Shown: positions 24,865-36,089, counted from the first letter of the stretch. The stretch: DNA of 36,644 bases from Candidatus Nitrosopumilus sp. (GCA_021268355.1 JAJETY010000014.1:1-36644), one strand, 5' to 3'. A program made the numbers and translations. Notes: generated by a model not told the origin, from the letters alone.

Positions 24865-24876
24865 TTCATATATGAA
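24865..24876. promoter_or_regulatory. 12-bp perfect palindrome between tatA and the PII-like gene
   Basis: TTCATATATGAA is its own reverse complement. It lies about 57 bp before the tatA start and 26 bp upstream of the PII TATA box, in the 124-bp divergent region. It could be an operator or a second TATA element. No regulator is known for it. Confidence 0.3.
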
Positions 24877-24901
24877 TATCACGAATGAGAAGAAGTAATT
24901 G

Positions 24902-24910
24902 ATTTAAATA
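24902..24910 (+). promoter_or_regulatory. TATA box candidate for the PII-like gene
   Basis: ATTTAAATA is centred 26 bp before the ATG at 24932, the expected spacing for a leaderless archaeal mRNA. Confidence 0.6.
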
Positions 24911-24931
24911 AATTCAAGATATTTTAACAAT

Positions 24932-25246
24932 ATGAAGAAAATCGAAACAATAGTTCCATCTGAAAAGAAAGATGCAGTTATTGCTGCTATCAAAAAAGTC
25001 GGTGTGGGTGGTGTAACTATTCATCAAGTTCAAGGTCAAGGTGCACAAGATCCTCCTTTGGTTGGAGATTTTTTTAGCAGAGAAATGATAATCTGTGTTG
25101 CAGACGATCCCAAAGTGGATGAAATCATTAATGCAATTGCGAATGTTGCCTGTACTGGAACTAAAGGTGATGGTAAAGTCTTTGTTACTGAAGTTGTTGA
25201 CGCACTAGATATCTGCTCTAGAAAACGCGGAACAATGGATATCTAA
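24932..25246 (+). CDS. PII-family signalling protein with shortened T-loop
   Basis: A 104-aa PII protein. Classical PII proteins sense ATP/ADP and 2-oxoglutarate and bind partners through the T-loop. The start MKKIETIV, VQGQG at the T-loop base, Gln39, and the C-terminal TGTKGDGKVFVTEV (family TGKIGDGKIFV) are conserved, so nucleotide binding is likely. Between Gln39 and the strand before DD (58-59) there are about nine fewer residues than in E. coli GlnB, and the Tyr51 uridylylation site is absent. The end is DICSRKRGTMDI instead of the RIRTGE type. No amt lies beside it, but glutamate dehydrogenase is 3 kb away. A partner other than AmtB is implied. Confidence 0.86.
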   Translation: MKKIETIVPSEKKDAVIAAIKKVGVGGVTIHQVQGQGAQDPPLVGDFFSREMIICVADDPKVDEIINAIANVACTGTKGDGKVFVTEVVDALDICSRKRGTMDI

Positions 25247-26397
25247 TAGAATACTCTTTGTGGTTCTAGTTTCTTTCTAGAGACTATCGCAAGTAGTGCT
25301 ACTCCAATTCCTATTACACAAAATATGAGATATGGTGTATCGCTTCCCAAAGATTGTGTTATCGGACCTCCGAGAGTTGGTCCTATTGCCCAACCCATAC
25401 CAAAAACTGTTTCATATGCACCAATAATTTTCCCTGAGATTCCTTTTTTGGTCCTACTCAAAATTATCTCTAAAGTTAATGGGAAAAATATACTAAAACC
25501 AAATCCCATTAAAACTAGCGCAATTCCAAAAGTTATGATGGAATCAGCCATTGCTGAAATTGCCAATCCTGCTGATACTGCAAAAACTGCTGCAATCAAA
25601 GTCTGGCTTGTTTTTCTTGCAAATTTTCCTGCCAATGCAAGTGACACTACACGCGAAATTCCAAAGACAAAAAACAATAATAGAATATCTGTGTCCGTCA
25701 TCCCATTGTCATTTAGAAATGCAGGATAAATTGTCAAAATTATTCCAAATGAGGATGTACAAAAAAGTAACAAAATTATGACTTCTGGAAATCGCTTCAT
25801 CTCTTTTATTGATGAAAATGAGAAATATTCATGATGATTTTTGACACTCTTTCTGGATACAAGAATTGATGAAATCAGCGCAGTAGCCAAAATGAATGCA
25901 GTAATCTGGAAAAGAACTCTGTAGGTGGTATCAAGACCTTCCAACAACACTGTTCCAAGTAATGGCCCTACCATGAATCCAATTACAAAAAACATCGTAA
26001 ACCATGAGATGTTTTTCACTCTATTTTTCTCACTACTTTCATTTGATATGATGGATTCACATGGTGGCCAAAAAAATGCATGAGCTACACCTGTCATAAT
26101 TCTAAATCCCATAATTTCTGGAACTGACTGTGCAATTGATAGAAGATAGATTGATGCAGAGTTTATTGCAGTTCCCAATGCCAACAAATAACCATTGTTG
26201 AATCTGTCAAGAAGAATTCCTACAAACAATGGAATGAACATGTAAGGAATGAAATTTGTTAATCCGATTAATCCTAGTTCAGAATATGTAGCACCTATCA
26301 CATTTTTTGCAAATACTGGAAGTATTGGTCCATGTAATCCGTAAGAAATTCCAATGATTAAACCTGTGATGTTTACAAGAATCAGAACTTTATTCAT
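25243..26397 (-). CDS. Major facilitator superfamily transporter
   Basis: A 384-aa membrane protein with about 12 hydrophobic segments in two halves. The family loop between helices 2 and 3 reads GILLDRFNNGYLLALG (about 60-75), the G-x-L-x-D-R pattern, and a related loop LAGKFARKTSQTLI follows helix 8. The substrate is unknown; the closest flavour is drug or metabolite efflux. Its start overlaps the end of the methyltransferase gene upstream by 4 bp, so the two form an operon, and its stop overlaps the PII stop (CTAA). Confidence 0.87.
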   Translation of the reverse strand: MNKVLILVNITGLIIGISYGLHGPILPVFAKNVIGATYSELGLIGLTNFIPYMFIPLFVGILLDRFNNGYLLALGTAINSASIYLLSIAQSVPEIMGFRIMTGVAHAFFWPPCESIISNESSEKNRVKNISWFTMFFVIGFMVGPLLGTVLLEGLDTTYRVLFQITAFILATALISSILVSRKSVKNHHEYFSFSSIKEMKRFPEVIILLLFCTSSFGIILTIYPAFLNDNGMTDTDILLLFFVFGISRVVSLALAGKFARKTSQTLIAAVFAVSAGLAISAMADSIITFGIALVLMGFGFSIFFPLTLEIILSRTKKGISGKIIGAYETVFGMGWAIGPTLGGPITQSLGSDTPYLIFCVIGIGVALLAIVSRKKLEPQRVFY

Positions 26398-27086
26398 TTG
26401 TATGCTGCAACCATTATTGCTCCACCCATAAGATCTTTCTCAAATTCCACTCTTGAGAATTTTTCTAAAAGTAAACTCTCTAGTTTTTTGTTTTGTGGCC
26501 ATCTTTTGAATGTACCATAAAGAGTTCCAAACTTAAGTCCTAATTTTCCTCCAGCCGAAAATGCAAGAATGGGCAAAATGCATCTAAGATAAAATGAAAC
26601 TCCTGCTCTGATGAATGCATCATCTGGTTTTCCTAAATCTACAATCACAAATCGTCCTCCCTTTTTCAAAACTCTGTGGATTTCAGAAATTGCGATTCTA
26701 AGATTGATAGCATCTCTTAAAGAGTAACCACATAACACTGCATCAAACTCTTCATCCCTAAATGGAATGTGCTCGAAAACTCCATTTGCCATATCTGGTA
26801 TTTTATCAAAATGAGAACTTGTGTTCTTTAGCATTGGAACAAGTGGATCATAAAGAGTCACAGAAATCTTTCCGTCTGTTAGTTTTAGTGCTGTCTTTGA
26901 CATATTTCCAAATCCAGAACCTGCATCAAGTATTTTGTTTCCTGCATGGACTCTATTTGAAATTCCTCGATTTCTATGTTCGACGTCTTTTCCAAGAGAT
27001 ATGATCGAATTTACCTTGTCATAAACTGGGATTATTTCTCGAAGTACTTCAATTACTTCACCCCAATAATTACTTCCTAAACCCAT
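26394..27086 (-). CDS. Class I methyltransferase, UbiE/MenG-like
   Basis: A 230-aa protein with motif I ILDAGSGFG (52-60), VTLYDPL after the second strand, AVLCGYSLRDA as motif IV and GGRFVIVDLGKP late in the fold. The VYDKVNSIISLGKDVEHR start (21-38) is the pattern of UbiE/COQ5 quinone methyltransferases (YDxxNxxxSxGxxxxWR), so a menaquinone or related C-methylation is the best guess. It is co-transcribed with the MFS transporter. The start is ATG 27086. Confidence 0.78.
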   Translation of the reverse strand: MGLGSNYWGEVIEVLREIIPVYDKVNSIISLGKDVEHRNRGISNRVHAGNKILDAGSGFGNMSKTALKLTDGKISVTLYDPLVPMLKNTSSHFDKIPDMANGVFEHIPFRDEEFDAVLCGYSLRDAINLRIAISEIHRVLKKGGRFVIVDLGKPDDAFIRAGVSFYLRCILPILAFSAGGKLGLKFGTLYGTFKRWPQNKKLESLLLEKFSRVEFEKDLMGGAIMVAAYK

Positions 27087-27137
27087 TATCTATCGTCTCA
27101 TGTACTAAAATGAATATATTTCAAATCTAAAATTTTT

Positions 27138-27860
27138 CTATGGTGTAAACTTTGATGCATTTTGAGAATATTTTTGTAAATCTGCTTCAGAAACTTTTTC
27201 AAAGATTTTTGATTCTGTTGAAATCTTTGCCATTTTGATGTCATTAATTCCTTCTTTCTTTTCTGCTTTTAGATTAATAGCTGCAATTGCTAATGCTGCT
27301 GCATCTTCTAAACTCAAATCTTCTTTGTAGTTTTTCTCCAAGAATGCATTTACATCATCTGAACCTGCTCCAATTGCAATTGCTGCAAATTGAACATAAG
27401 TTCCACTTGGATCTGTAACGTAGATTGATTCACCTTTTTGATCTACTCCTGCAATAATCATTGAAACACCATTTGGACGCACTCCTCCATACTGAGTAAA
27501 TTGATGTGCTTGGTCTGCTAGATGTTTTGCAACTGTTGCTACTTCCACTGATTCGTCATAAGTCATTCTGTTTCCCTGTGAGAAGAATCTTGCACTGTCA
27601 ACTTGAACACGTGCATCTGGAATGTAGCCTGCTGCTGCAACTCCTATATGATAATCAACTTGGAAAATTTTCTGAGTAACATCTGTACTCTGTAACGTAC
27701 GAGGTTTCTCTTCAACTGCCATGATGACTCCTTCCTTACTGGCCACCCCAATTGCTAGAGTCCCTCTTTTTACGGTCTCTATTGCATACTCAACCTGGTA
27801 AATTCTACCATCTGGAGAATACATAGTAGGGGTCATATCGTAACCACGTGATGCCATCAT
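27138..27860 (-). CDS. psmA: Proteasome subunit alpha
   Basis: A 240-aa protein that forms the outer heptameric rings of the 20S proteasome and controls substrate entry. It has the alpha-subunit signature YDMTPTMYSPDGRIYQVEYA (6-25), which forms the gate, and EEKPRTLQSTDVTQKIFQV. As in all alpha subunits there is no active Thr1. The C-terminal 20 residues are short of the acidic tail common in haloarchaea. The start is ATG 27860 or the next ATG 27857. A TATA-like CTTAAATT lies 25-32 bp upstream. The beta subunit is not in the window. Confidence 0.95.
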   Translation of the reverse strand: MMASRGYDMTPTMYSPDGRIYQVEYAIETVKRGTLAIGVASKEGVIMAVEEKPRTLQSTDVTQKIFQVDYHIGVAAAGYIPDARVQVDSARFFSQGNRMTYDESVEVATVAKHLADQAHQFTQYGGVRPNGVSMIIAGVDQKGESIYVTDPSGTYVQFAAIAIGAGSDDVNAFLEKNYKEDLSLEDAAALAIAAINLKAEKKEGINDIKMAKISTESKIFEKVSEADLQKYSQNASKFTP

Positions 27861-27884
27861 GATATCACGACTTCATCCTCAGTC

Positions 27885-27892
27885 AATTTAAG
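27885..27892 (-). promoter_or_regulatory. TATA box candidate for psmA
   Basis: CTTAAATT on the minus strand is centred about 28 bp before the psmA ATG at 27860. Confidence 0.5.
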
Positions 27893-27970
27893 GGTAATTA
27901 TCAAGGCTGAATCTGGGGGAGATCTGGAAATACTGTTTTAAGCAAAAATAACTACTTGATTATACGGAAC

Positions 27971-28354
27971 ATGTCAAACCAACTGCTAGAATTCAAAGAA
28001 ATTCTAAGATCTAAGCAAGTATTTGAAAAAAGAAAAACCGACAAACAAACTAGAAAATTACTATTTTACTTATTTACAAGCACTAGAGGTGGATTTACCA
28101 GATTACGAATTATTATGAGTCTGATAGAAAAACCCTGCAACACACATCAACTGTCTCAAGAATTGGATCTTGACTACAAAGCAATCCAGCATCACATGAA
28201 GGTACTTGAGAAAAATAACATGGTGTCAAAAATTGGAGAAAAATATGGAGCAATTTTTCACTTGTCAAATTTTCTTGAAATGAATCTCTGTGCTCTTGAT
28301 GAGGCAATTGATAAATTAGATAGAAAGATGAATCATAAGAAAATCTACATCTAA
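27971..28354 (+). CDS. Winged helix-turn-helix regulator (ArsR-like)
   Basis: A 127-aa regulator. The central winged helix reads LRIIMSLIEKPCNTHQLSQELDLDY, then KAIQHHMKVLEKNNMVSKIGEKYGA as recognition helix and wing. The N-terminal 40 residues are basic, and a C-terminal helix (CALDEAIDKLDRK) may dimerise. The start at ATG 27971 fits a TTTTAAG TATA-like element about 30 bp upstream; TTG 27956 is in frame but would lie upstream of the expected transcription start. The gene directly precedes gdhA in the same direction, so it may regulate that gene or psmA. No metal-binding cysteine pattern is seen. Confidence 0.83.
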   Translation: MSNQLLEFKEILRSKQVFEKRKTDKQTRKLLFYLFTSTRGGFTRLRIIMSLIEKPCNTHQLSQELDLDYKAIQHHMKVLEKNNMVSKIGEKYGAIFHLSNFLEMNLCALDEAIDKLDRKMNHKKIYI

Positions 28355-28394
28355 TTTACATATTGTAAAAAGCGATCTCAAATTTCCAACCAAA

Positions 28395-28403
28395 CTTATA
28401 TAA
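28395..28403 (+). promoter_or_regulatory. TATA box of gdhA
   Basis: CTTATATAA is close to the archaeal consensus. It is centred about 21 bp before TTG 28420 and 30 bp before TTG 28429, so the second start fits the spacing better. Confidence 0.6.
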
Positions 28404-28419
28404 TTGGAATATTACAAAA

Positions 28420-29703
28420 TTGATCATCTTGGTAAAATCTGACCCTTTTGCTAATGCAACAAAACAGGTTAATGATGCATGTGATATTCTTGGCATTAAA
28501 GATAAAGAATTGAGAGATTATTTAGCTATTCCAAACAAAGTTTTGAGAGTTAAAATTCCAGTCAAAATGGACAATGGAAAACTTAGAATTTTCATAGGTT
28601 TTAGAAGTCAACACAATAATGATAGAGGTCCTTACAAAGGAGGAATCAGATATTTCAATCCAGAAGGTGGGGTTGAATACATGGAACGCGAAGTCATGGC
28701 ACTCTCATCATGGATGACTTGGAAATGTGCAATTGTTGATGTTCCACTAGGCGGTGGAAAAGGAGCAATCTATGTCAATCCAAAAACTGAAAAACTTAGT
28801 GAAGGGGAACTTGAAAGATTAACTAGAGGATTTGCATACAAGATTTCTGAAATTATTGGTCCAGAAAAAGACATTCCAGCTCCTGATGTTTACACAACAG
28901 GAAAAGAAATGACACAGATTATGGATACATTTAGCAAACTTAATGGAAATAGATACTCTCCAGGTGTAATTACTGGAAAACCAATTTCCATGGGTGGTTC
29001 ACTTGCAAGAAATGTTGCAACTGGTTTAGGTGCAGCATATACAGTAAGAGAAGCCGCAAAGACTTTGAAAATTAGTCTTAAAGGTGCTAAAGTTGTTTTA
29101 CAAGGGTTTGGTAACGCATCAACATTTGCAGGAGAATATCTTGAAAAGATGGGAGCCAAAGTTATTGCAGTCAGCGATTCAAAAGGTTCTATTTCGATTC
29201 CAAAAGGTGCCAAAGTTAGTAAAATCTTGGAACACAAACAAAAGACAGGAAGCGTATTGGGATTCCCTGGTAGCAAAAAAATCTCTACTGAAGAATTACT
29301 AACAACAAAATGTGATGTACTAGTTCCTGGCGCACTTGAAAATCAGATTAATGCTAAAATTGCTAAAAACCTCAAATGTAAAATCATTGCAGAGGCTGCA
29401 AATGGTCCAACATTACCTGAGGCAGACCCAATAATTTATGACAAGAAAATTTTGGTAATTCCAGACATTTTGGCAAACTCTGGTGGTGTGTGTATCTCAT
29501 ACTTGGAATGGGTTCAAAATAACATGGGTTACTATTGGACCTTTGATGAGGTTGCAAACAAGATGGAGAAAAATATCACCCAAGGCTTCAAGGATGCATA
29601 TGAGTTATCTAAAAAGCACAAAATTGACATGAGAAAAGCAACAATGGTTTTGGCTGTAGAAAGAGTCTTAGATGCATTTAATGCTAAAGGCATTTGGCCT
29701 TAG
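28420..29703 (+). CDS. gdhA: Glutamate dehydrogenase
   Basis: Interconverts glutamate and 2-oxoglutarate plus ammonium. The 427-aa length fits the hexameric family. Seen are the substrate site with catalytic Lys in GGGKGAIYVNP, PAPDVYTTGKEM with the active Asp, GLGAAYTVREA, and the NAD(P)-binding VVLQGFGNAS. The start is a TTG: 28420 or 28429, the latter giving LVKSDPF. The end overlaps the stop of the convergent Toprim gene (TTAG). In an ammonia oxidiser the likely role is ammonium assimilation, and a PII-like sensor lies 3 kb away. Confidence 0.95.
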   Translation: MIILVKSDPFANATKQVNDACDILGIKDKELRDYLAIPNKVLRVKIPVKMDNGKLRIFIGFRSQHNNDRGPYKGGIRYFNPEGGVEYMEREVMALSSWMTWKCAIVDVPLGGGKGAIYVNPKTEKLSEGELERLTRGFAYKISEIIGPEKDIPAPDVYTTGKEMTQIMDTFSKLNGNRYSPGVITGKPISMGGSLARNVATGLGAAYTVREAAKTLKISLKGAKVVLQGFGNASTFAGEYLEKMGAKVIAVSDSKGSISIPKGAKVSKILEHKQKTGSVLGFPGSKKISTEELLTTKCDVLVPGALENQINAKIAKNLKCKIIAEAANGPTLPEADPIIYDKKILVIPDILANSGGVCISYLEWVQNNMGYYWTFDEVANKMEKNITQGFKDAYELSKKHKIDMRKATMVLAVERVLDAFNAKGIWP

Positions 29704-30077
29704 GCAAAGTAGGACTCGTAACAAACTAGTTGCTCAACAAACATAATCTTTCCCTTTGTGATTCGTTGTAATTTCTTTTTGTAAGCAAGATCAACACTTG
29801 TTCTTCTTTGCAATAATTGAACTGTTTTTCCAGTAAGATATCTTCCCTTTCTGTCTCTGTCAAAAAGAAGGATAATTTTCTTGTACTTGGCGACCGAATC
29901 TGCAAAATTATGAATTCCTCCAAATTTATGAAACTCTAAAATCTTCCCTTGAAATCCTATCTTTCTTAATGCATTAAAATCTCTTTTTCCTTCAACCACT
30001 ACAACTGCATCTCTTAGAGAATTTAGTTGAAAAATAAAACAATGTAATTCTGAAATCTCTTGTTCAGTTACAAACAT
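29700..30077 (-). CDS. Small Toprim-domain protein
   Basis: A 125-aa protein that is almost only a Toprim domain: VVVEGKRDFNAL with Glu29 and LLFDRDRKG with Asp73 and Asp75, the acidic residues that bind Mg2+ in primases, topoisomerases and RNase M5. Archaeal single-domain Toprim proteins of this size resemble RNase M5-like nucleases, so an RNA or DNA nuclease activity is possible. The C-terminus carries a basic segment (KLQRITKGK). The start is ATG 30077. It faces gdhA tail to tail and is divergent from the photolyase. Confidence 0.83.
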   Translation of the reverse strand: MFVTEQEISELHCFIFQLNSLRDAVVVVEGKRDFNALRKIGFQGKILEFHKFGGIHNFADSVAKYKKIILLFDRDRKGRYLTGKTVQLLQRRTSVDLAYKKKLQRITKGKIMFVEQLVCYESYFA

Positions 30078-30287
30078 GTATCTGAATTCATTTCAACATA
30101 TTAAAAGATAGAAAATTGACGTGGATGTAATATTCCTAACTACACCAAATCTGAAAATCATACACTCGAAATTATTAGATTACCCATATTTTTTGACTAC
30201 GTTGACACAGATTAGACCTTAAAAAGTTGCCAAAGAAATTAATGACCACCTCAAGAGTTTTAATTTCAAAAAATCTTAGTATTCATA
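30078..30287. other. 210-bp divergent intergenic region
   Basis: The longest gene-free stretch in the window. It holds the promoters of the Toprim gene (-) and the photolyase (+). I found no ORF above 20 codons, no convincing C/D box pair and no hairpin. Confidence 0.6.
30257..30264 (+). promoter_or_regulatory. TATA box candidate for the photolyase gene
   Basis: GTTTTAAT centred 27 bp before the TTG start at 30288 supports that start and a leaderless mRNA. Confidence 0.45.
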
Positions 30288-31649
30288 TTGAAATATAAAA
30301 AATCCCTTTTTGTTTTTAGACGAGATTATAGATTAGATGATAATACTGCTTTAATTCAAGCATGCAAAAATTCCGAACAAGTGATTCTTTGTTTTTTATT
30401 TGAAAAATCTTTATTGAATCCAAGCAATCCTGTGTTTTCAAAAATGAGAATTAGATTTATGATTGATTCTTTAAAAGATTTGTTTATTCAAGCCGAACAA
30501 AAAAACTGTAAATTGTTAATCAAAAATGATTCTATTTCATCCTTTATCTCTTCGTCAATAATTGAAGATGACATATCTGCTATTTTTATGAATAAAGATA
30601 ACTCTCCATATGGTAGATTCCGTGATAATCAATTCAAACTATTTTGTGATAAAAATAAAATTGCTTTTGAATCATTTGATGATCTTTTACTAACAAATCC
30701 CGGGTCTATTTTAAAAGAAGATGGAACTCCCTTTATTGTATTTACTCCATTTTATCAAACTGCATCTAAATTTGAAGTTAAAAATCCTGAAGTTTTCTCT
30801 AACGAGAATCTAATTAACTCGAATCAAAACTCTGATGACACAATTGTTGAAATTGAAAAAATGATTCCTGAAAAATCAGTAATTTTAGGAGGACGTAAAA
30901 ATGGATTAAAAATTTTAGAAAATTTTAACAAAATTGCAGATTATAAGGCACAAAGAAATATTCCGTCCAAACCTACTTCCCAACTATCTACTCACAATCG
31001 CTTTGGAACAATCTCTATTAGAGAGGTTTATCTTGCTGCATCAAAATTTTTTGGAAGTGATCACTCTTTTATATCTGAATTATACTGGCGAGATTTTTTT
31101 TCACATTTGATGTATCATTTTCCCAATACCCAAAAAAGTGAATTCCAGAAAAAATTTCAAAATTTAAAATGGTCCAAAGATATTAAAAAATTTGAAAAAT
31201 GGTGTAATGGCATGACTGGATTTCCAATGGTTGATGCTGGCATGCGTGAATTAAGACAAACAGGCTTCATCCATAATCGTTCTAGAATGATTGTAGCCTC
31301 TTTTCTTACAAAGGATCTGCAATGTGATTGGAGACTGGGAGAAAGATATTTTGCAAAATATTTGATTGATTATGATCCATGTGTGAATGCAGGAAGCTGG
31401 CAATGGTCTGCATCAACCGGATGTGATCCAAAACCTAACAGAATTTTTAATCCTTGGTTGCAACAAAAAAAATTTGATCCTGAATGTATTTACATCAAAA
31501 AATGGATTCCTGAACTGTCTGAATTAACAGTTAATCAAATACATAACATTGAATCAACCCCTCTTGATTCTTCAATAAATTATCCAAAACCTATGGTCAA
31601 TCATAAAGATGAATTTACTCGTTCTAAACTGATGTTTAGAGTCGATTAA
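30288..31649 (+). CDS. phr: Deoxyribodipyrimidine photolyase (cryptochrome/photolyase family, class I type)
   Basis: Repairs cyclobutane pyrimidine dimers with blue light using reduced FAD. The 453-aa protein has the N-terminal antenna domain (SLFVFRRDYRLDDNTAL start) and the FAD-binding domain with ELYWRDFFSHLMY, GFPMVDAGMRELRQTGF, HNRSRMIVASFLTKDL and WRLGERYFAKYLIDYDP, then GSWQWSASTGCDPKP. The tryptophans of the electron-transfer chain (e.g. W in GSWQWSA) are present. The start is TTG 30288. Marine surface AOA often carry photolyases, so this points to a sunlit habitat, though not proof. Confidence 0.94.
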   Translation: MKYKKSLFVFRRDYRLDDNTALIQACKNSEQVILCFLFEKSLLNPSNPVFSKMRIRFMIDSLKDLFIQAEQKNCKLLIKNDSISSFISSSIIEDDISAIFMNKDNSPYGRFRDNQFKLFCDKNKIAFESFDDLLLTNPGSILKEDGTPFIVFTPFYQTASKFEVKNPEVFSNENLINSNQNSDDTIVEIEKMIPEKSVILGGRKNGLKILENFNKIADYKAQRNIPSKPTSQLSTHNRFGTISIREVYLAASKFFGSDHSFISELYWRDFFSHLMYHFPNTQKSEFQKKFQNLKWSKDIKKFEKWCNGMTGFPMVDAGMRELRQTGFIHNRSRMIVASFLTKDLQCDWRLGERYFAKYLIDYDPCVNAGSWQWSASTGCDPKPNRIFNPWLQQKKFDPECIYIKKWIPELSELTVNQIHNIESTPLDSSINYPKPMVNHKDEFTRSKLMFRVD

Positions 31650-31766
31650 TATTGTTACAACTCAAATAAGATTTTTCAAAATTGTTTACTCCCTAATCAA
31701 AAATTTAGTGATCTCTTCTTTTGTAAATAAATCAAATATTAAAATCCTGAATACTCTCTATATCTG

Positions 31767-31780
31767 TTTTAACATATTAA
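31767..31780 (+). promoter_or_regulatory. TATA box candidate for the amidotransferase gene
   Basis: TTTTAACATATTAA ends 21 bp before the ATG at 31802 and supports that start rather than TTG 31787. Confidence 0.45.
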
Positions 31781-31801
31781 GCACTTTTGTATATTGAAAA
31801 C

Positions 31802-32485
31802 ATGCCCGATGTATTACTTGTACAAAATACAAGAATTGAAGGATCTGGTTATCTTGGAGACCTTCTAAAAGAAGATGGATATGATATTACATCAGTTAAT
31901 GCAAAACACCAAAAACTTCCCGACAAAGATTTTTCTCTAGTCGTTATACTGGGAGCCCCGGAAAGTGCAAATGATGATTTACCCTATCTTGTTGAGGAGC
32001 AAAAATTAATCAAAAACTCTGTTGAAAAAAATATTCCTGTATTGGGAATATGCTTAGGTTCTCAACTAATTGCAAAAACTTTTGGTGGTAAAGTGTACTC
32101 TGGCCCAAAAAAAGAAATTGGATTTTACAATGATCTAAAGATCTCAAATGACTCTGGACTTTTTTCTGGATTTCAAAATCCCTTCACTGTATTTCATTGG
32201 CATGGTGATACCTTTGATTTGCCCAAAGGAGCAATCAAATTAGCTTCATCTGAACACTATGAAAATCAAGCATTTAGATACAAAAGTGCAGTTGGATTAC
32301 AATTTCATTTAGAAGTTAATGAGTATATGGTAAATCTTTGGCTTGATAACACAGAAGAAAAACTCCAAAAAATCCCATACATCGATCCAAAAAAAATCCG
32401 TTCCGATATTGATGAAAATATTTCAATCGTAAAATCGAATATGAAGAATTTTTATAATAATTTCAAATCAGAGTTTCAACTTTGA
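31802..32485 (+). CDS. Class I glutamine amidotransferase-like protein (GuaA-N type)
   Basis: A 227-aa stand-alone GATase1 domain. The nucleophile elbow GICLGSQLIAKTFGG carries the catalytic Cys (about residue 84 from this start), and QFHLEVNEYM gives the His and Glu of the triad. The FHWHGDTFDLPKGA segment is that of GMP synthase-like amidotransferases of the YfeJ/GATase1 group, proposed to act on gamma-glutamyl compounds. The partner synthetase is not adjacent. TTG 31787 is in frame, but the TATA-like element favours ATG 31802. It precedes the CoA synthetase gene by 42 bp. Confidence 0.83.
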   Translation: MPDVLLVQNTRIEGSGYLGDLLKEDGYDITSVNAKHQKLPDKDFSLVVILGAPESANDDLPYLVEEQKLIKNSVEKNIPVLGICLGSQLIAKTFGGKVYSGPKKEIGFYNDLKISNDSGLFSGFQNPFTVFHWHGDTFDLPKGAIKLASSEHYENQAFRYKSAVGLQFHLEVNEYMVNLWLDNTEEKLQKIPYIDPKKIRSDIDENISIVKSNMKNFYNNFKSEFQL

Positions 32486-35443
<2,958 letters not shown>

Positions 35444-35490
35444 CTATTTCCTAGTTCCTTTATTTTATTATTTTTTGAATCTAATTAATT

Positions 35491-36015
35491 CTAGGATACT
35501 GTAACTAATCCTATTCTCCAAGGATGGAATGAACAATAGTATTTGAAAACTCCTTCATCATCAAAGGTGTATTCAAATCTGTCTCCTGTATTTAGAGGAG
35601 GACTGTTGAACATTTGGGTAACTCTTCCATTAATATCGATGCTCTGGATGTTGTGTGGAACCGAATCGTCATTTACCCATGTTACTGAACTTCCCACTGG
35701 AATTTCCAAATTTAACGGTGAGTAAAATCCTGCACCTGTAACATCAAAGTTTCCATTTGGGATAACAATTTGTGAATTAATTGGCTGTGATACTGGATCT
35801 TTTATGCTATCTATCGTAATTACCTTATTCTCAATCAAAAATTTTATCATGTTAAGAAATTCACCTTCAGAAATAATTCCTTCTCCGTACCATAATGCTG
35901 TATTTTTTACCCATTCTGGGACAGCCTGTGCACTAGCAAAATTAACTGAAATTGGAATTATTGAAATACTAAAAACTAAGATACTTGTTATAATTACCTT
36001 GGATACTAACTTCAT
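35491..36015 (-). CDS. Secreted blue copper (plastocyanin-like) protein with thaumarchaeal N-terminal domain
   Basis: A 174-aa exported protein. A signal peptide (cut near SAQA, 28-31) is followed by a helical module VPEWVKNTALWYGEGIISE... (32-66) that recurs in many thaumarchaeal secreted proteins, then a cupredoxin domain (about 83-174). Copper ligands His121 (VPHNIQS), Cys161 and His164 (YYCSFHPW) are present. The axial Met of the usual HPWM is Arg167, so the copper site may be altered. AOA use many such proteins for electron transfer. The gene is divergent from an HTH regulator. Confidence 0.87.
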   Translation of the reverse strand: MKLVSKVIITSILVFSISIIPISVNFASAQAVPEWVKNTALWYGEGIISEGEFLNMIKFLIENKVITIDSIKDPVSQPINSQIVIPNGNFDVTGAGFYSPLNLEIPVGSSVTWVNDDSVPHNIQSIDINGRVTQMFNSPPLNTGDRFEYTFDDEGVFKYYCSFHPWRIGLVTVS

Positions 36016-36038
36016 AACTCCTTAAAATAATATTTGAA

Positions 36039-36046
36039 TTTATAAA
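36039..36046 (-). promoter_or_regulatory. TATA box of the cupredoxin gene
   Basis: TTTATAAA on the minus strand is centred about 27 bp before the ATG at 36015. An AAGGAG also lies 3 bp before this ATG, unusual if the transcript is leaderless. Confidence 0.6.
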
Positions 36047-36052
36047 ATGCGT

Positions 36053-36063
36053 TTGCACTGCAA
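36053..36063. promoter_or_regulatory. Candidate operator: TTGCA-C-TGCAA palindrome with overlapping TGCAATG repeat
   Basis: An 11-bp odd palindrome TTGCACTGCAA is followed directly by GCAATG (36065), making three TGCA tetramers 6 bp apart. It lies between the divergent TATA boxes of the cupredoxin gene (-) and the HTH gene (+), upstream of both, as an activator or dual site would. The binding protein is inferred only; the adjacent HTH regulator is the obvious candidate. Confidence 0.35.
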
Positions 36064-36081
36064 TGCAATGTATACTTACTC

Positions 36082-36089
36082 ATTATATC
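36082..36089 (+). promoter_or_regulatory. TATA box candidate for the HTH gene
   Basis: ATTATATC is centred about 26 bp before ATG 36111 and supports that start rather than ATG 36063. Confidence 0.5.

Noticed and set aside
25325-25729. A 134-codon forward ORF opposite the MFS gene.
   Set aside because: It is the antisense of membrane-helix codons, has no promoter or ribosome signal, and the MFS frame has clear family motifs.
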